A DNA stretch of 64,000 bases from Vibrio vulnificus NBRC 15645 = ATCC 27562 (GCF_002224265.1 NZ_CP012881.1:1922001-1986000), one strand, 5' to 3'. Positions 48,523 through 61,952 are shown, counted from the stretch's first letter. Notes: a model not told the origin generated them from the letters alone. A program made the numbers and translations.

Positions 48523-48550
48523 TTGACTCTTCAAATTAACTCGCTAGAAT
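48523..48550 (+). promoter_or_regulatory. rrn promoter, downstream (P2-like)
   Basis: -35 TTGACT (48523-48528), 16-bp spacer, -10 TAGAAT (48545-48550), then GC-rich GCACCTCCGC. Both rrn promoters share the 16-bp spacer. Confidence 0.8.
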
Positions 48551-48588
48551 GCACCTCCGCTTTGAGAGAAAAACTTCTCGAAAAGCAA

Positions 48589-48600
48589 AGCTCTTTAACA
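48589..48600 (+). promoter_or_regulatory. rrn boxA (leader)
   Basis: AGCTCTTTAACA, antitermination site for NusB/NusE, about 150 nt before 16S. Confidence 0.85.
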
Positions 48601-48749
48601 ATATAAACCTATCAATCTGTGTGGGCACTCGTTGATGATAATCCAAAAAATTTATCAATGAACTGAGTGACCAAAACGATACTAAGTATCGGCACAGTCA
48701 ATTTATTCAGTATTCATTGAGCCGAAGCGCAAGCTTCAAAAAAACTTTT

Positions 48750-50291
<1,542 letters not shown>

Positions 50292-50353
50292 TACGATGAT
50301 TATTGCGATGAGTGTTCACACAGATTGATACGGTTTAGATTAGAGCATCTAGT

Positions 50354-50430
50354 GGGTCTGTAGCTCAGGTGGTTAGAGCGTACGCCTGATAAGCGTAAGG
50401 TCGGTGGTTCGAGTCCACTCAGACCCACCA
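50354..50430 (+). tRNA. tRNA-Ile (GAT)
   Basis: 77 nt; acceptor GGGTCTG pairs with CAGACCC, discriminator A, CCA encoded; anticodon loop CTGATAA. 16S-23S spacer tRNA. Confidence 0.97.
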
Positions 50431-50439
50431 CTCAACGAT

Positions 50440-50515
50440 GGGGTTATAGCTCAGCTGGGAGAGCGCCTGCCTTGCACGCAGGAGGTCTGCGGTTCGATCC
50501 CGCATAGCTCCACCA
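50440..50515 (+). tRNA. tRNA-Ala (TGC)
   Basis: 76 nt; acceptor GGGGTTA pairs with TAGCTCC, CCA encoded; anticodon loop CTTGCAC. It lies 9 nt after tRNA-Ile. Confidence 0.97.
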
Positions 50516-50568
50516 TCTTTAAGGGTTTTTCCTTAAGAATCTTTAAAAATGGTTTTCATTAGAAAATC

Positions 50569-50580
50569 TGCTCTTTAACA
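50569..50580 (+). promoter_or_regulatory. rrn boxA (16S-23S spacer)
   Basis: TGCTCTTTAACA, exact boxA, second antitermination site before 23S. The spacer 50516-50797 otherwise holds processing stem sequences flanking 23S. Confidence 0.9.
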
Positions 50581-50797
50581 ATTTGGAAAGCTGACAAAAC
50601 AACAATTTATTGTTGTTTGTAAAGTTCTCAATGTTTGTCTTTAAGACAAACACCAACAAACACATTCAAGTGTTCTTGGGAATGTCACTTTTAAGTGACT
50701 ATTCGAAATTGAGTCCGGCAAAATCAACGCTATCTCGCTCATTCAAATAATGAGATAGCAACTTTGGTTGTTTAACAAAGACCCTTTGGGGTTGTAT

Positions 50798-53685
<2,888 letters not shown>

Positions 53686-53772
53686 ACAACACCCAAAGGG
53701 TTTTGATGGACTCAAAGCAAGAACGAATTGAATGTGTAGAGAACGCAAACAGCTTTCCGAATTTTAAGAATT

Positions 53773-53892
53773 TGCTTGGCGACCATAGCGTTTTGGACCC
53801 ACCTGAACCCATTCCGAACTCAGAAGTGAAACGAAATAGCGTCGATGGTAGTGTGGGGTTTCCCCATGTGAGAGTAGAACATCGCCAGGCTT
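53773..53892 (+). rRNA. 5S ribosomal RNA, copy 1
   Basis: 120 nt from TGCTTGGCGACC to CGCCAGGCT, with the core CCGAACTCAGAAGTGAAAC. It differs from copy 2 at several positions (GAACCC and CGAAATAGCGTCG versus GATTCC and CAAAGTAGCGCCG). Confidence 0.95.
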
Positions 53893-53902
53893 TTAATTTT
53901 TA

Positions 53903-53928
53903 AAACCCGCTTTCAGAGCGGGTTTTTC
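53903..53928 (+). terminator. Terminator-like hairpin after 5S copy 1
   Basis: Stem AAAACCCGCT / AGCGGGTTTT with a short loop and a five-T run, 10 nt after 5S and 12 nt before tRNA-Thr, i.e. inside the operon. Confidence 0.8.
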
Positions 53929-53939
53929 AAGTTTTAAAT

Positions 53940-54015
<76 letters not shown>

Positions 54016-54021
54016 TGATTT

Positions 54022-54140
54022 TGCTTAGCGACCATAGCGCTTTGGACCCACCTGATTCCATTCCGAACTCAGAAGTGAAACAAAGTAGCGCCGATGGTAG
54101 TGTGGGGTTTCCCCATGTGAGAGTAGGACATCGCTAGGCT
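54022..54140 (+). rRNA. 5S ribosomal RNA, copy 2
   Basis: About 119 nt from TGCTTAGCGACC to CGCTAGGCT, only 6 nt after tRNA-Thr. The terminal stem carries A-T where copy 1 has G-C (TTAGCG/CGCTAG), a compensated change, so the stem is kept. Confidence 0.94.
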
Positions 54141-54201
54141 CTTATTTGTTTTGACTTTTAAAAAGTAAAATAAAACTTAGACTCAATAGTCTAACCAGTG
54201 C

Positions 54202-54278
54202 GGAGCGGTAGTTCAGTTGGTTAGAATACCGGCCTGTCACGCCGGGGGTCGCGGGTTCGAGTCCCGTCCGCTCCGCCA
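54202..54278 (+). tRNA. tRNA-Asp (GTC)
   Basis: 77 nt; acceptor GGAGCGG pairs with CCGCTCC, discriminator G, CCA encoded; anticodon loop CTGTCAC. Last gene of the rrn operon. Confidence 0.97.
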
Positions 54279-54286
54279 CTTATACC

Positions 54287-54316
54287 AAGCCTCAGTTGAA
54301 AAACTGGGGCTTTTTT
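54287..54316 (+). terminator. rrn operon terminator
   Basis: Stem AAGCCTCAGTT / AACTGGGGCTT with a 2-4-nt loop and six T. Confidence 0.88.
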
Positions 54317-54606
54317 ACATCTAAATATTCGGCTTCACTCTAAGGTTGAGTGAGTTCCGCTTTAACGCAATTCTGGTCGTCCCCGTCACTCTCAGTTGTG
54401 TTTTGATGTTTGCGATTCGTGGTCTCTCTTACTGAAGGAGATTGTCTCGCCGATAGCCCGTCTGATTTGCATAGCACGCTTTCACTATAGCTTCATTACC
54501 TATTTAGTACGTTACTCTGAGAGTCACTTAGGCATTTATAGGCCGCAACTTTCTTTAGACTCCTCATTTTCTGTCTTTTTAAGTTTAAGAGTTGGGATAA
54601 CTGCAA
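54317..54606. other. Unassigned gap after the rrn operon
   Basis: About 290 bp to the convergent ODP-like gene. A + strand frame at 54396-54935 runs on into that gene's opposite strand and shows no known features; its first part resembles decayed sequence. Nothing else could be identified. Confidence 0.4.
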
Positions 54607-55338
54607 TTAAACTGCAATGCCGACTTCTAGCTTATCTAGCCAATCTAAAAAGCGTGGCACGTCATCACCACGGAAAATACCGCCGTGTTGCGGGCACATC
54701 ATCTCTATATCCAGTTGGCTTACCTTGTCAATCCATGCTGATTTGGCTTTTTCCGATGGCATCCAACGTTGATGAAAATAGGCCATTTTTTCGATATGGC
54801 TACCAAAGTCTTCAACGAAAAGTGGTGCATCGATACGATCAAGTGCGGCGCCAATATCTCCGGACATTAATATCTTTGCTTCAGGGTCATAGACGGAAAA
54901 GTTTCCTGAAGAATGCATATAGTGGGCAGGAATAAATTGAATATCTAACCCTGCTAATGACACTGTTCCACCTTGATCTTTGATCGGAGCAAAGGTGATA
55001 GATTCCATACCAAAATGACGAATAAAGCCTTCCCAAAGCCAAGGTGAATGGAGTGTTGCTGAGGGGATGGTTTTGTCCCAAAGTCCAAGGGAGGAGATGA
55101 TGTCGGGATCTTGATGCGATGCAAATAGATGGGTAATTTGCTCGAGTGATATTTCTTTCACAACACTGCTGAGCATGGCAGAGAAAAGCTCGATGCCACC
55201 AGGGTCGAGGAGCATCGCCTGGCCGTTGTGTACCAGCATATACTGATTAGTATCGATGATTTTGTCAGGTTTATGAGGATCTCTACCAAACATCAACCAA
55301 CGATGGGAACCTTCTTCATAGAGAATTTCTGAGCGCAT
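54607..55338 (-). CDS. Flavodiiron-type MBL-fold protein without flavodoxin (ODP-like)
   Basis: 243 residues, metallo-beta-lactamase fold of the oxygen-binding diiron protein / flavodiiron class. The ligands map to H75-x-D77-x-D79 (SHQDPD), H142 (YMHSSGN), D161 (MSGDIGA) and H218 (CPQHGG). This is the diiron set with Asp in place of the usual Glu in HxExD, and without the HxHxDH hydrolase motif. No flavodoxin or rubredoxin domain follows, so it is more likely an oxygen or iron-state sensor than a reductase. It is 17 nt downstream of a chemoreceptor-like gene and probably cotranscribed. Confidence 0.82.
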   Translation of the reverse strand: MRSEILYEEGSHRWLMFGRDPHKPDKIIDTNQYMLVHNGQAMLLDPGGIELFSAMLSSVVKEISLEQITHLFASHQDPDIISSLGLWDKTIPSATLHSPWLWEGFIRHFGMESITFAPIKDQGGTVSLAGLDIQFIPAHYMHSSGNFSVYDPEAKILMSGDIGAALDRIDAPLFVEDFGSHIEKMAYFHQRWMPSEKAKSAWIDKVSQLDIEMMCPQHGGIFRGDDVPRFLDWLDKLEVGIAV

Positions 55339-55355
55339 AATTTCTAATGTCCTTA

Positions 55356-55967
55356 TTACAAAAAGAGCGAAAAGAGTTTAAGAGAGAGTGAAACATGATG
55401 GCGAATAGCATCAGAGAATTCCGTTACACTCTCAGCAATAGCGTTGAGTTGAACTCGGTAACGCTCATCAACTTTAGATGCTTCAACGCTGAGCATGGTC
55501 GATATGATCTGAGCGATGCGCAGTTGGTCATATAGCTCTTGAAGGGCTTCCTTTAGGGATTTAGCTTTGAGAGTAAACAAGGTATTGAGTTGCTGATAAT
55601 CTTTGTTAGCACGCTGTTTGGCTTGGTTTAAACTGGATAGAAATTTTGCTTCTGTGGATCTTTGTTCCACGTGATTTAGCTGCTTTACCACACACTGAGC
55701 ACGAGTTCGCTCTGTGGCAATTTGACTGAGTTGTTGAGCTTGTAGATTGATGGTATTTGAAGAGTGGAATGTCAGGAGGACGAGTTCATCAATGGAATCG
55801 GTGACGGGTCTAAATCCCGCTGCACTTTCTCCCGCTCTTAGCGCGAGTGCTCTGGCATTACTGGCGACCAGTTGGAGTTGTTTCGCTATTTTTACCCCTC
55901 GATTTAACTCTGCTGATACTTCAGCAGCAATAACGAATAAGGGTTTTCGCTCAATGGTGTCTCTCAT
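55356..55967 (-). CDS. Soluble, degenerate chemoreceptor-like protein
   Basis: 203 residues, almost fully helical with heptad pattern, no membrane helix and no sensor domain. Residues 33-52 (LVASNARALALRAGESAAGF) align without gaps to the chemoreceptor hairpin tip ([20 protein letters not shown]): Asn, Arg-Ala-Gly-Glu and Gly-Phe are kept, but the Glu before A-A-R (E385 in Tsr) is replaced by Leu and the usual DEVR.LA end is altered. The second helix arm is only weakly similar. It is followed after 17 nt by the ODP-like gene. Function unknown; a signalling partner or decoy is inferred. Confidence 0.7.
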   Translation of the reverse strand: MRDTIERKPLFVIAAEVSAELNRGVKIAKQLQLVASNARALALRAGESAAGFRPVTDSIDELVLLTFHSSNTINLQAQQLSQIATERTRAQCVVKQLNHVEQRSTEAKFLSSLNQAKQRANKDYQQLNTLFTLKAKSLKEALQELYDQLRIAQIISTMLSVEASKVDERYRVQLNAIAESVTEFSDAIRHHVSLSLKLFSLFL

Positions 55968-56100
55968 TAAAACTCGCCCAATACACAGTTTGTTCTTATA
56001 TAGGTATAGAGCTGAGTTGCATATTTGCCAATGCCTGTGGTTCTGAAATTGGCAACGAGAAAAAGGAATTGAATGGAGATGAATTAATGACGGATGTGAA

Positions 56101-56125
56101 AAAGCCGCATCAATGATGCGGCTTT
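56101..56125 (-). terminator. Terminator of the six-gene tRNA array
   Basis: Perfect 11-bp stem AAAGCCGCATC / GATGCGGCTTT, 3-nt loop; on the - strand followed by T-rich TTTTTCAC. It ends the tRNA transcript 9 nt after tRNA-Asn. Confidence 0.85.
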
Positions 56126-56133
56126 CTCTAAGG

Positions 56134-56209
56134 TGGCTCCTCCTGCTGGGCTCGAACCAGCGACCTGCGGATTAACAGTCCGTCGCTCTACCGACTGAGC
56201 TAAGGAGGA
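56134..56209 (-). tRNA. tRNA-Asn (GTT), copy 1
   Basis: 76 nt; acceptor TCCTCCT pairs with AGGAGGA, CCA encoded; anticodon GTT within CTGTTAA. Last gene of the array. Confidence 0.97.
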
Positions 56210-56249
56210 ACTATTCTGTCTCTCTTGCGATGCAAGAGTGATTTGTAAA

Positions 56250-56325
<76 letters not shown>

Positions 56326-56360
56326 GCCTAAACAACAAGCTTTAGCTTATCGTTTGAAAG

Positions 56361-56436
56361 TGGCTCCTCCTGCTGGGCTCGAACCAGCGACCTGCGGATT
56401 AACAGTCCGTCGCTCTACCGACTGAGCTAAGGAGGA
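56361..56436 (-). tRNA. tRNA-Asn (GTT), copy 2
   Basis: 76 nt, identical in the gene body to copy 1. Confidence 0.97.
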
Positions 56437-56475
56437 ACTATTCGGTTATTGTGTGTTAGCACAACTTAAAATAAG

Positions 56476-56551
56476 TGGTGCCTCGAGGCGGAATCGAACC
56501 ACCGACACGAGGATTTTCAATCCTCTGCTCTACCGACTGAGCTATCGAGGC
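56476..56551 (-). tRNA. tRNA-Phe (GAA), acceptor variant
   Basis: 76 nt; anticodon loop TTGAAAA. The acceptor is GCCTCGA/TCGAGGC, whereas the other two Phe copies have GCCCGGA/TCCGGGC: two base pairs are changed on both sides, keeping the stem. Confidence 0.97.
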
Positions 56552-56558
56552 AAAAGAA

Positions 56559-56634
<76 letters not shown>

Positions 56635-56692
56635 GCACTATATTCTTTTTAAATTGTCGTTCGTACGTTAAGCACCAACGACTTTTAATTCG

Positions 56693-56768
56693 TGGTGCCC
56701 GGAGGCGGAATCGAACCACCGACACGAGGATTTTCAATCCTCTGCTCTACCGACTGAGCTATCCGGGC
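56693..56768 (-). tRNA. tRNA-Phe (GAA), copy 1
   Basis: 76 nt; acceptor GCCCGGA pairs with TCCGGGC, CCA encoded. First gene of the six-gene array. Confidence 0.97.
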
Positions 56769-56778
56769 GACGAGGTGT

Positions 56779-56807
56779 ATTAAACGGTTTTTCGCTTTCT
56801 AGGTCAA
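56779..56807 (-). promoter_or_regulatory. Promoter of the six-gene tRNA array
   Basis: On the - strand: -35 TTGACC (56802-56807), 17-bp spacer, -10 TTTAAT (56779-56784). The -10 ends only 10 nt before the tRNA-Phe 5' base, leaving a leader of a few nt. Confidence 0.75.
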
Positions 56808-56954
56808 TATAAAAATGCAAAAAAAATATCGTTTGCTGCTTTTGTGCCCGCAATGGGGTGTTTTTATTCGTTTTAAACGATGGAAGTACAGTATATAAAC
56901 ATCTAAGCGACATTTATTTATCAGATTTAATGGGATGAACGGCGATTCCTGCAA

Positions 56955-56981
56955 TAAAAAAGCACGCGATAAGGCGTGCTT
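56955..56981 (-). terminator. Terminator of the chemoreceptor gene
   Basis: On the - strand: stem AAGCACGC / GCGTGCTT, 6-nt loop, then a T-run. Confidence 0.8.
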
Positions 56982-57001
56982 AGTTAGAAAACAGGTTTAG
57001 T

Positions 57002-58639
57002 TTAATGCTTTACGGAAAACTTATTGACCCAGTTTTCGAGTTGGTTCGCTAAAGTCGCCAAGCTGCGCGTGCTGTTGTGGCTCTCTGTTACGACACTGGT
57101 AAGCTGATTGCCGCTGTCTTCAATCATGTTGATACGCTGTGCGATATCATCACTCACTTGTGTTTGTTCTGCGGCGGCGGTCGCAATTTGTTGGCTCATG
57201 GTACTGATGGATTCCAATGCTTGAACGATCTGTTGCAACGCTTCTGAAGCTGTTTGCGATTCAACAACGGTGCTTTGGCTGGTCTCCGCACAGATTTCCA
57301 TGGTTTGGATGGCATTGCGAGAACCTTGTTGCAAGTTATTGATCATCAACTGGATCTCTTTAGTGCTGGATTGGGTTCTTCCTGCAAGGTTACGTACTTC
57401 GTCCGCAACGACGGCAAAACCTCTTCCTTGCTCGCCCGCTCGCGCCGCTTCGATCGCAGCATTGAGCGCGAGCAGGTTAGTCTGCTCCGCAATATCGCCG
57501 ATCACATCGAGCACTTTTACAATGTTGTTCACGTCTTTATCGAGATCCGCCACCGCTTGGCTAGCGGTGCCTAACTGGCTTGCCAATCCCTGGATGTTGC
57601 TGACGGTATTGTGAATCAACTCCTGTGTATGTTTACTCTGTTTGTCGGCTTCATCCGTATTGTTGGCCGTATCACTGGCGGAATCGGCGACGTGATTTGC
57701 AGAAGAAGCCATTTCTGTCATCGCTGTTGCTATCATCGCAGTCGATTGTTGCTGTGTCGCAGTGAGGCTGGAAATGGTATCGCTACGGCTTTCAACGGAC
57801 GCCAGTTCGTCACGCAGTGCGTGCATTGAACGTTCTAGGTTGCTGATCATCTCGGCTAACGAGAGGCTCATCTCTTGTACTGCCTGGTAAATACTACCTT
57901 GCGGCGCTTTATTGTCGAAACTGGTTTGAATGCGACCTTTTGCCACGTCTTGTACGGCGTTGCGCACATCATTTGGCTCACCACCCAACAGATTGAGCAT
58001 TTTGTTGATGGAAACAATCAGACCACCCAGAATCGTGCCAGCGATCACAAGGCAAAGGAACAACAGCCATTGCGCAGTAGACCAAAAGCGAGCATTCACT
58101 TCATTGAAGCCGATGCCCGTACCGACAACCCAACCCCAGTGTGGAGTTCTTTCCGCGATTGAGAGTTTTTCTTCAATCGAGCCATCGGCCAGTTTTTGCG
58201 TCCAAGTATATTCCACCAGTTGGCCTGTTTTTCGGCCAAGTACATCTAGGATTAACTGGCCAACGCTGTTGCCATTGCCATCTCGAAAATCATGAAAACT
58301 GGTGCCATGAAGTTGTGGATCTAATGGAGTGGCAATAAACATCATTTTTTCATCGGCAACGTAAACATACTCATTGTCTTTGTAGATGTTGTTGCGTAGC
58401 AGGCGTGTGGCGAGTGCTTTCGCTTCTGGCTCAGACATTTTTCCTTCTACGGCCATTTTCTCGACTTCGGTCAGGATGCTATAAGCGCTGCGAAAGAGTT
58501 CGGTTACTCGTGCTTTGTTATCTAGATTACTGGCGACTCTTAGAGTCCAAAGGCCAGTCGCGGTTAATGCGAGTAGGGCAATTAAGATAATTCCCGATAA
58601 TAAATAAGCTTGTGTCTTAAGTTTCATAAAAATGCTCAT
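57002..58639 (-). CDS. Methyl-accepting chemotaxis protein with Cache domain
   Basis: Transmembrane chemoreceptor, 545 residues. N-terminal helix at about 11-33, periplasmic single-Cache-type domain about 35-188 (with [21 protein letters not shown] and [11 protein letters not shown] stretches), second helix about 191-212, HAMP-like region, then the signalling domain with intact tip [20 protein letters not shown] (about 389-408) and [14 protein letters not shown]. No C-terminal CheR-binding pentapeptide was seen. The ligand is unknown; Cache_2 domains often bind small organic acids. It sits alone between two tRNA arrays, with its own terminator. Confidence 0.93.
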   Translation of the reverse strand: MSIFMKLKTQAYLLSGIILIALLALTATGLWTLRVASNLDNKARVTELFRSAYSILTEVEKMAVEGKMSEPEAKALATRLLRNNIYKDNEYVYVADEKMMFIATPLDPQLHGTSFHDFRDGNGNSVGQLILDVLGRKTGQLVEYTWTQKLADGSIEEKLSIAERTPHWGWVVGTGIGFNEVNARFWSTAQWLLFLCLVIAGTILGGLIVSINKMLNLLGGEPNDVRNAVQDVAKGRIQTSFDNKAPQGSIYQAVQEMSLSLAEMISNLERSMHALRDELASVESRSDTISSLTATQQQSTAMIATAMTEMASSANHVADSASDTANNTDEADKQSKHTQELIHNTVSNIQGLASQLGTASQAVADLDKDVNNIVKVLDVIGDIAEQTNLLALNAAIEAARAGEQGRGFAVVADEVRNLAGRTQSSTKEIQLMINNLQQGSRNAIQTMEICAETSQSTVVESQTASEALQQIVQALESISTMSQQIATAAAEQTQVSDDIAQRINMIEDSGNQLTSVVTESHNSTRSLATLANQLENWVNKFSVKH

Positions 58640-58824
58640 ATTGTAGTCACAATGAACACGGCAAATGCTTAGTTTGTCCGTTTAATTGAAACGAAATATT
58701 AATGCAGCATAACTGAAACAAATAGCAGCTTAGCCTGAAAGCATGATCGTGATTAAATTTATAGCGTGAAAAAAGTACAAATGGAGAAATAGTGATGGGC
58801 TGGCAGGGAAATAAATTGCAGAAA

Positions 58825-58854
58825 AGAAAAAAGCCAAGTCTTTCGACTTGGCTT
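58825..58854 (-). terminator. Terminator of the three-gene tRNA array
   Basis: Perfect 10-bp stem AAGCCAAGTC / GACTTGGCTT, 4-nt loop; on the - strand followed by six T. It keeps tRNA transcription from reading into the chemoreceptor gene. Confidence 0.88.
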
Positions 58855-58861
58855 TTAAAGG

Positions 58862-58937
58862 TGGCTCCTCCTGCTGGGCTCGAACCAGCGACCTGCGGAT
58901 TAACAGTCCGTCGCTCTACCGACTGAGCTAAGGAGGA
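58862..58937 (-). tRNA. tRNA-Asn (GTT), copy 3
   Basis: 76 nt, same body as copies 1 and 2. Confidence 0.97.
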
Positions 58938-58977
58938 ACTATTCTGTTTCTCTTGCGATGCAAGAGTAATTTGTAAA

Positions 58978-59053
<76 letters not shown>

Positions 59054-59102
59054 ACACTATATTTTTATCGCTCGTACATTTTGCACCAACGATTTGAATT
59101 CG

Positions 59103-59178
59103 TGGTGCCCGGAGGCGGAATCGAACCACCGACACGAGGATTTTCAATCCTCTGCTCTACCGACTGAGCTATCCGGGC
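59103..59178 (-). tRNA. tRNA-Phe (GAA), copy 3
   Basis: 76 nt, same acceptor as copy 1. First gene of the three-gene array. Confidence 0.97.
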
Positions 59179-59189
59179 AACGGAGCGCT

Positions 59190-59218
59190 ATTAAACGGAT
59201 TTTCATCTCGCTCGTCAA
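59190..59218 (-). promoter_or_regulatory. Promoter of the three-gene tRNA array
   Basis: On the - strand: -35 TTGACG (59213-59218), 17-bp spacer, -10 TTTAAT (59190-59195), 11 nt before tRNA-Phe. Same layout as the promoter at 56779-56807. Confidence 0.78.
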
Positions 59219-59279
59219 CCGATTTTTGGAAAAAAACTCAAAAAAAAGCGTGAGTGTTTAGAAAGTAGACTCGCGTCAA

Positions 59280-60419
59280 CTAAAGTGATGCTCCTTGGTT
59301 AAAGTCTTGCTTGAATTTGGTTACTTTTTCCAAATAACGGCGAGCCTCTGCATTGGGGTGTTTTTTGGTTAATGCCCAATACACTTGATTGGGTTGCAGT
59401 GAATTGAGGTCGCGCATCGCCCGTTTGCGATCATTACGGTTAAAGGTGTTGAGTACTCCACCTGTGCCACCGTTGTAGGCAGAAATCATCGAGTACTCGA
59501 GCGATGTTGGATGATTGACCTCTTTTAGATAGCGATTTTTTAGCAGATAAAAATAGGCCGTTCCGGTGTCGATATTGTTTTCTGGGTTAAAGAGATATTC
59601 CGGGCTAGGTTCGCCACTGCGATTTTTAACCAAGTTGAACACATCACGGCCTGCGGTTTTTGGTACGACTTGCATTAAGCCATAGGCGTTTGCCCAGCTC
59701 ACGGCATAAGGGTTGAAACTGCTTTCGGTTTTGATGATGGCGTAAATCAGATCTTCGGGAATGTCGTACTTTCTTGAGGCGCGGCGTACGATATCGGCGT
59801 ATTTATAACTGCGTTTGTCCGCGTGGTCTGCCACCATGGGTATTTCAACGTAGTAGGCTTTCTTAAAATCAACCGTGCGTGTCTTGAGTTTATTCGCGAT
59901 GAGATAATCGGCAAAGCGATTGGCTCGCCAGCTCCACTGGATAGCTTGTTTGTCTTGATCCAACACTTGATTGTAGAGAAAAGGTTGCCCTTCCAAGCGA
60001 ATCTCTTTGGAGGAGAAAAGATCGACATTGGCTGGATCATCTGGAGTCAGCAGAGTAGTGATAATGGCATTTTTTAGATGCTGTTCTGGTTCCGTTGGTG
60101 AGACGGTCTCTATGACAATGGTACCATTGGTAAAGTTAACATCGGCTCGGCTGAGGTAATTATCTATGTATTTCACATAGTTACTTTTTCCGGCCATTTT
60201 GATTTCTCGGCTCCCCCAGCGTTTTTCAATATTGCCTGAGAAGCTGTTGATCAAAGCATCCAGTGCCGCCGTGTCTTTTTCGAATTGTCCTGGCAGCTCT
60301 GCGAGATTTTTAGCAAAGCGGTTGGTCGGTTGGTAATTGACGTCATAGATGTTTTCGATAAATTCGCGGCTACAACCGGTGAGGAGTAATGCTGCTAAAA
60401 AATACCCAAACTTATTCAT
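59280..60419 (-). CDS. mltC: Membrane-bound lytic murein transglycosylase C
   Basis: Outer-membrane lipoprotein that cleaves peptidoglycan glycan strands with formation of 1,6-anhydro ends. The protein has 379 residues with a lipobox LLLTGC (Cys16), an N-terminal DUF3393-type domain, and the SLT catalytic domain: IIKTESSFNPYAVS (catalytic Glu, about 232) and AYGLMQVVPKTAG. Slightly longer than E. coli MltC (359). It follows yggX in the mutY-yggX-mltC order of E. coli. Confidence 0.96.
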   Translation of the reverse strand: MNKFGYFLAALLLTGCSREFIENIYDVNYQPTNRFAKNLAELPGQFEKDTAALDALINSFSGNIEKRWGSREIKMAGKSNYVKYIDNYLSRADVNFTNGTIVIETVSPTEPEQHLKNAIITTLLTPDDPANVDLFSSKEIRLEGQPFLYNQVLDQDKQAIQWSWRANRFADYLIANKLKTRTVDFKKAYYVEIPMVADHADKRSYKYADIVRRASRKYDIPEDLIYAIIKTESSFNPYAVSWANAYGLMQVVPKTAGRDVFNLVKNRSGEPSPEYLFNPENNIDTGTAYFYLLKNRYLKEVNHPTSLEYSMISAYNGGTGGVLNTFNRNDRKRAMRDLNSLQPNQVYWALTKKHPNAEARRYLEKVTKFKQDFNQGASL

Positions 60420-60498
60420 CGTTTACCTATTCAAACCTAAAAAAATGACATCAAAGCGTTGGCTATGATGTCATTGATTAACCATGAAGAAAACCAGA

Positions 60499-60771
60499 TT
60501 ATTTGCTCGGTGGTGTGTAACCTTCGATATGGACTTCTTTACCTTCAAAGAGGAAGTTGACCATTTCAGTTTCGAGCAATTTGCGATGTTCAGGATCCAT
60601 CATGTTGAGCTTTTTCTCATTGATCAACATGGTTTGCTTATGCTGCCACTGACCCCAAGCTTCTTTAGAAATGTTGTCAAAGATGCGCTTTCCAAGCTCT
60701 CCTGGGTACAACTGAAAATCTAAACCATCAGCTTCTTTGTTTAGACGAGCACAAAACACAGTGCGGCTCAT
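60499..60771 (-). CDS. yggX: Fe(2+)-trafficking protein YggX
   Basis: Small protein (90 residues) that helps protect iron-sulfur clusters from oxidative damage. The starting region [27 protein letters not shown] with the conserved Cys7 is the family signature. It lies 21 nt after mutY, an iron-sulfur DNA glycosylase gene, on the same strand. Confidence 0.97.
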   Translation of the reverse strand: MSRTVFCARLNKEADGLDFQLYPGELGKRIFDNISKEAWGQWQHKQTMLINEKKLNMMDPEHRKLLETEMVNFLFEGKEVHIEGYTPPSK

Positions 60772-60792
60772 AATGACTCCTTAAATAAAGCA

Positions 60793-61845
60793 TTAACGAA
60801 GTTCATGGGGCAAGCTCTCCAGCAATTGTTTGACGGGAGCCGCTAACCCAACTTCTTCGGGATTGGCTAAGTTATACCAAAGACCATTGCTGGCTTCCAT
60901 CACCATGTCAGGTTGCTTTGATAGGTCCAGCAAAATCGGGGTGATGTCGAGATGGTAATGGCTAAAAGTATGGCGAAAAGCAATTAAGGTTTTTTGTGTG
61001 CGAATATCACCCTCTTTTATGCCTCGTTTCTCGAGCAGTGCTTCAAGTTGTGCATGCTCATTTTGCGGAAAGCAAAACAATCCGCCCCAAATGCCACTTT
61101 GTGGCCTTTGTTCTAACCAGACTTGATTGTTGTAGTGCAGCATGGCAAACCACGTTTCTTTAACGGGTTTCTCTTTTTTAGGCTTTTTACCGGGGTAGTC
61201 CAGTGGGTTACCTTGTTTGTTGGCTTGGCATAGCTCGGCCACAGGGCACAATGTGCATTTGGGTTTGCTGCGTGTGCAGACCATTGCCCCCATATCCATC
61301 ATCGCTTGGTTGTATTTATCGACATCGGTATTGGGTGTGTGTGCTTCCGCTAATTGCCACAATTGGTTTTCGACCGTTTTTTGCCCAGGCCAACCTTCAA
61401 CGGCAAAGGCGCGAGATAAGGTGCGTTTCACATTGCCATCAAGAATGGCATGTGGCTGTTTGTGAACCGAAGAGAGCACGGCAGCGGCGGTGGAGCGGCC
61501 AATCCCCGGCAGGGCATTCATCTGCTCGAGTTCCAATGGAAATTCACCATGATATTGCTCGGCCACCATTTTTGCGGCTTTGTGCAGATTGCGTGCGCGA
61601 GCGTAGTAGCCTAACCCCGTCCAGAGATGAAGCACCTCATCTTGCTCGGCGTTGGCGAGATCAACCACGCTCGGAAAGCGCTGTAAAAAACGTTGGTAAT
61701 AGGGAATCACGGTCGCAACTTGCGTTTGTTGCAGCATAATTTCCGATAACCAAACGCTGTAGGCGCTCTTATTGTGTTGCCAAGGAAGGTTTTTTCTTCC
61801 GTAGGCGTCATACCATTTCAAAATGGCGCTGGCAAAAGGTGTCAC
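60793..61845 (-). CDS. mutY: A/G-specific adenine DNA glycosylase MutY
   Basis: Removes adenine mispaired with 8-oxoguanine. The protein has 350 residues as in E. coli. The catalytic Glu lies in [14 protein letters not shown] (about 33-46), the helix-hairpin-helix is [14 protein letters not shown], and the catalytic Asp is in [10 protein letters not shown]. The [4Fe-4S] loop has four cysteines in [17 protein letters not shown], spaced C-x6-C-x2-C-x5-C. The C-terminal domain is NUDIX-like. Divergent from trmB. Confidence 0.97.
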   Translation of the reverse strand: MTPFASAILKWYDAYGRKNLPWQHNKSAYSVWLSEIMLQQTQVATVIPYYQRFLQRFPSVVDLANAEQDEVLHLWTGLGYYARARNLHKAAKMVAEQYHGEFPLELEQMNALPGIGRSTAAAVLSSVHKQPHAILDGNVKRTLSRAFAVEGWPGQKTVENQLWQLAEAHTPNTDVDKYNQAMMDMGAMVCTRSKPKCTLCPVAELCQANKQGNPLDYPGKKPKKEKPVKETWFAMLHYNNQVWLEQRPQSGIWGGLFCFPQNEHAQLEALLEKRGIKEGDIRTQKTLIAFRHTFSHYHLDITPILLDLSKQPDMVMEASNGLWYNLANPEEVGLAAPVKQLLESLPHELR

Positions 61846-61952
61846 GACATGCTCTGTGTTCTATTATTTGTAGGCAAAATTGCACCACAGATTGTGGTGA
61901 AAGTACAACCGACAAAGTGTGGGGATAATGGTTTTTATTGATAACACTTGCA

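Noticed and set aside
54396..54935. A + strand 179-codon frame after the rrn operon
   Set aside because: More than half overlaps the well-supported ODP-like gene on the other strand; no motif and no ribosome site.
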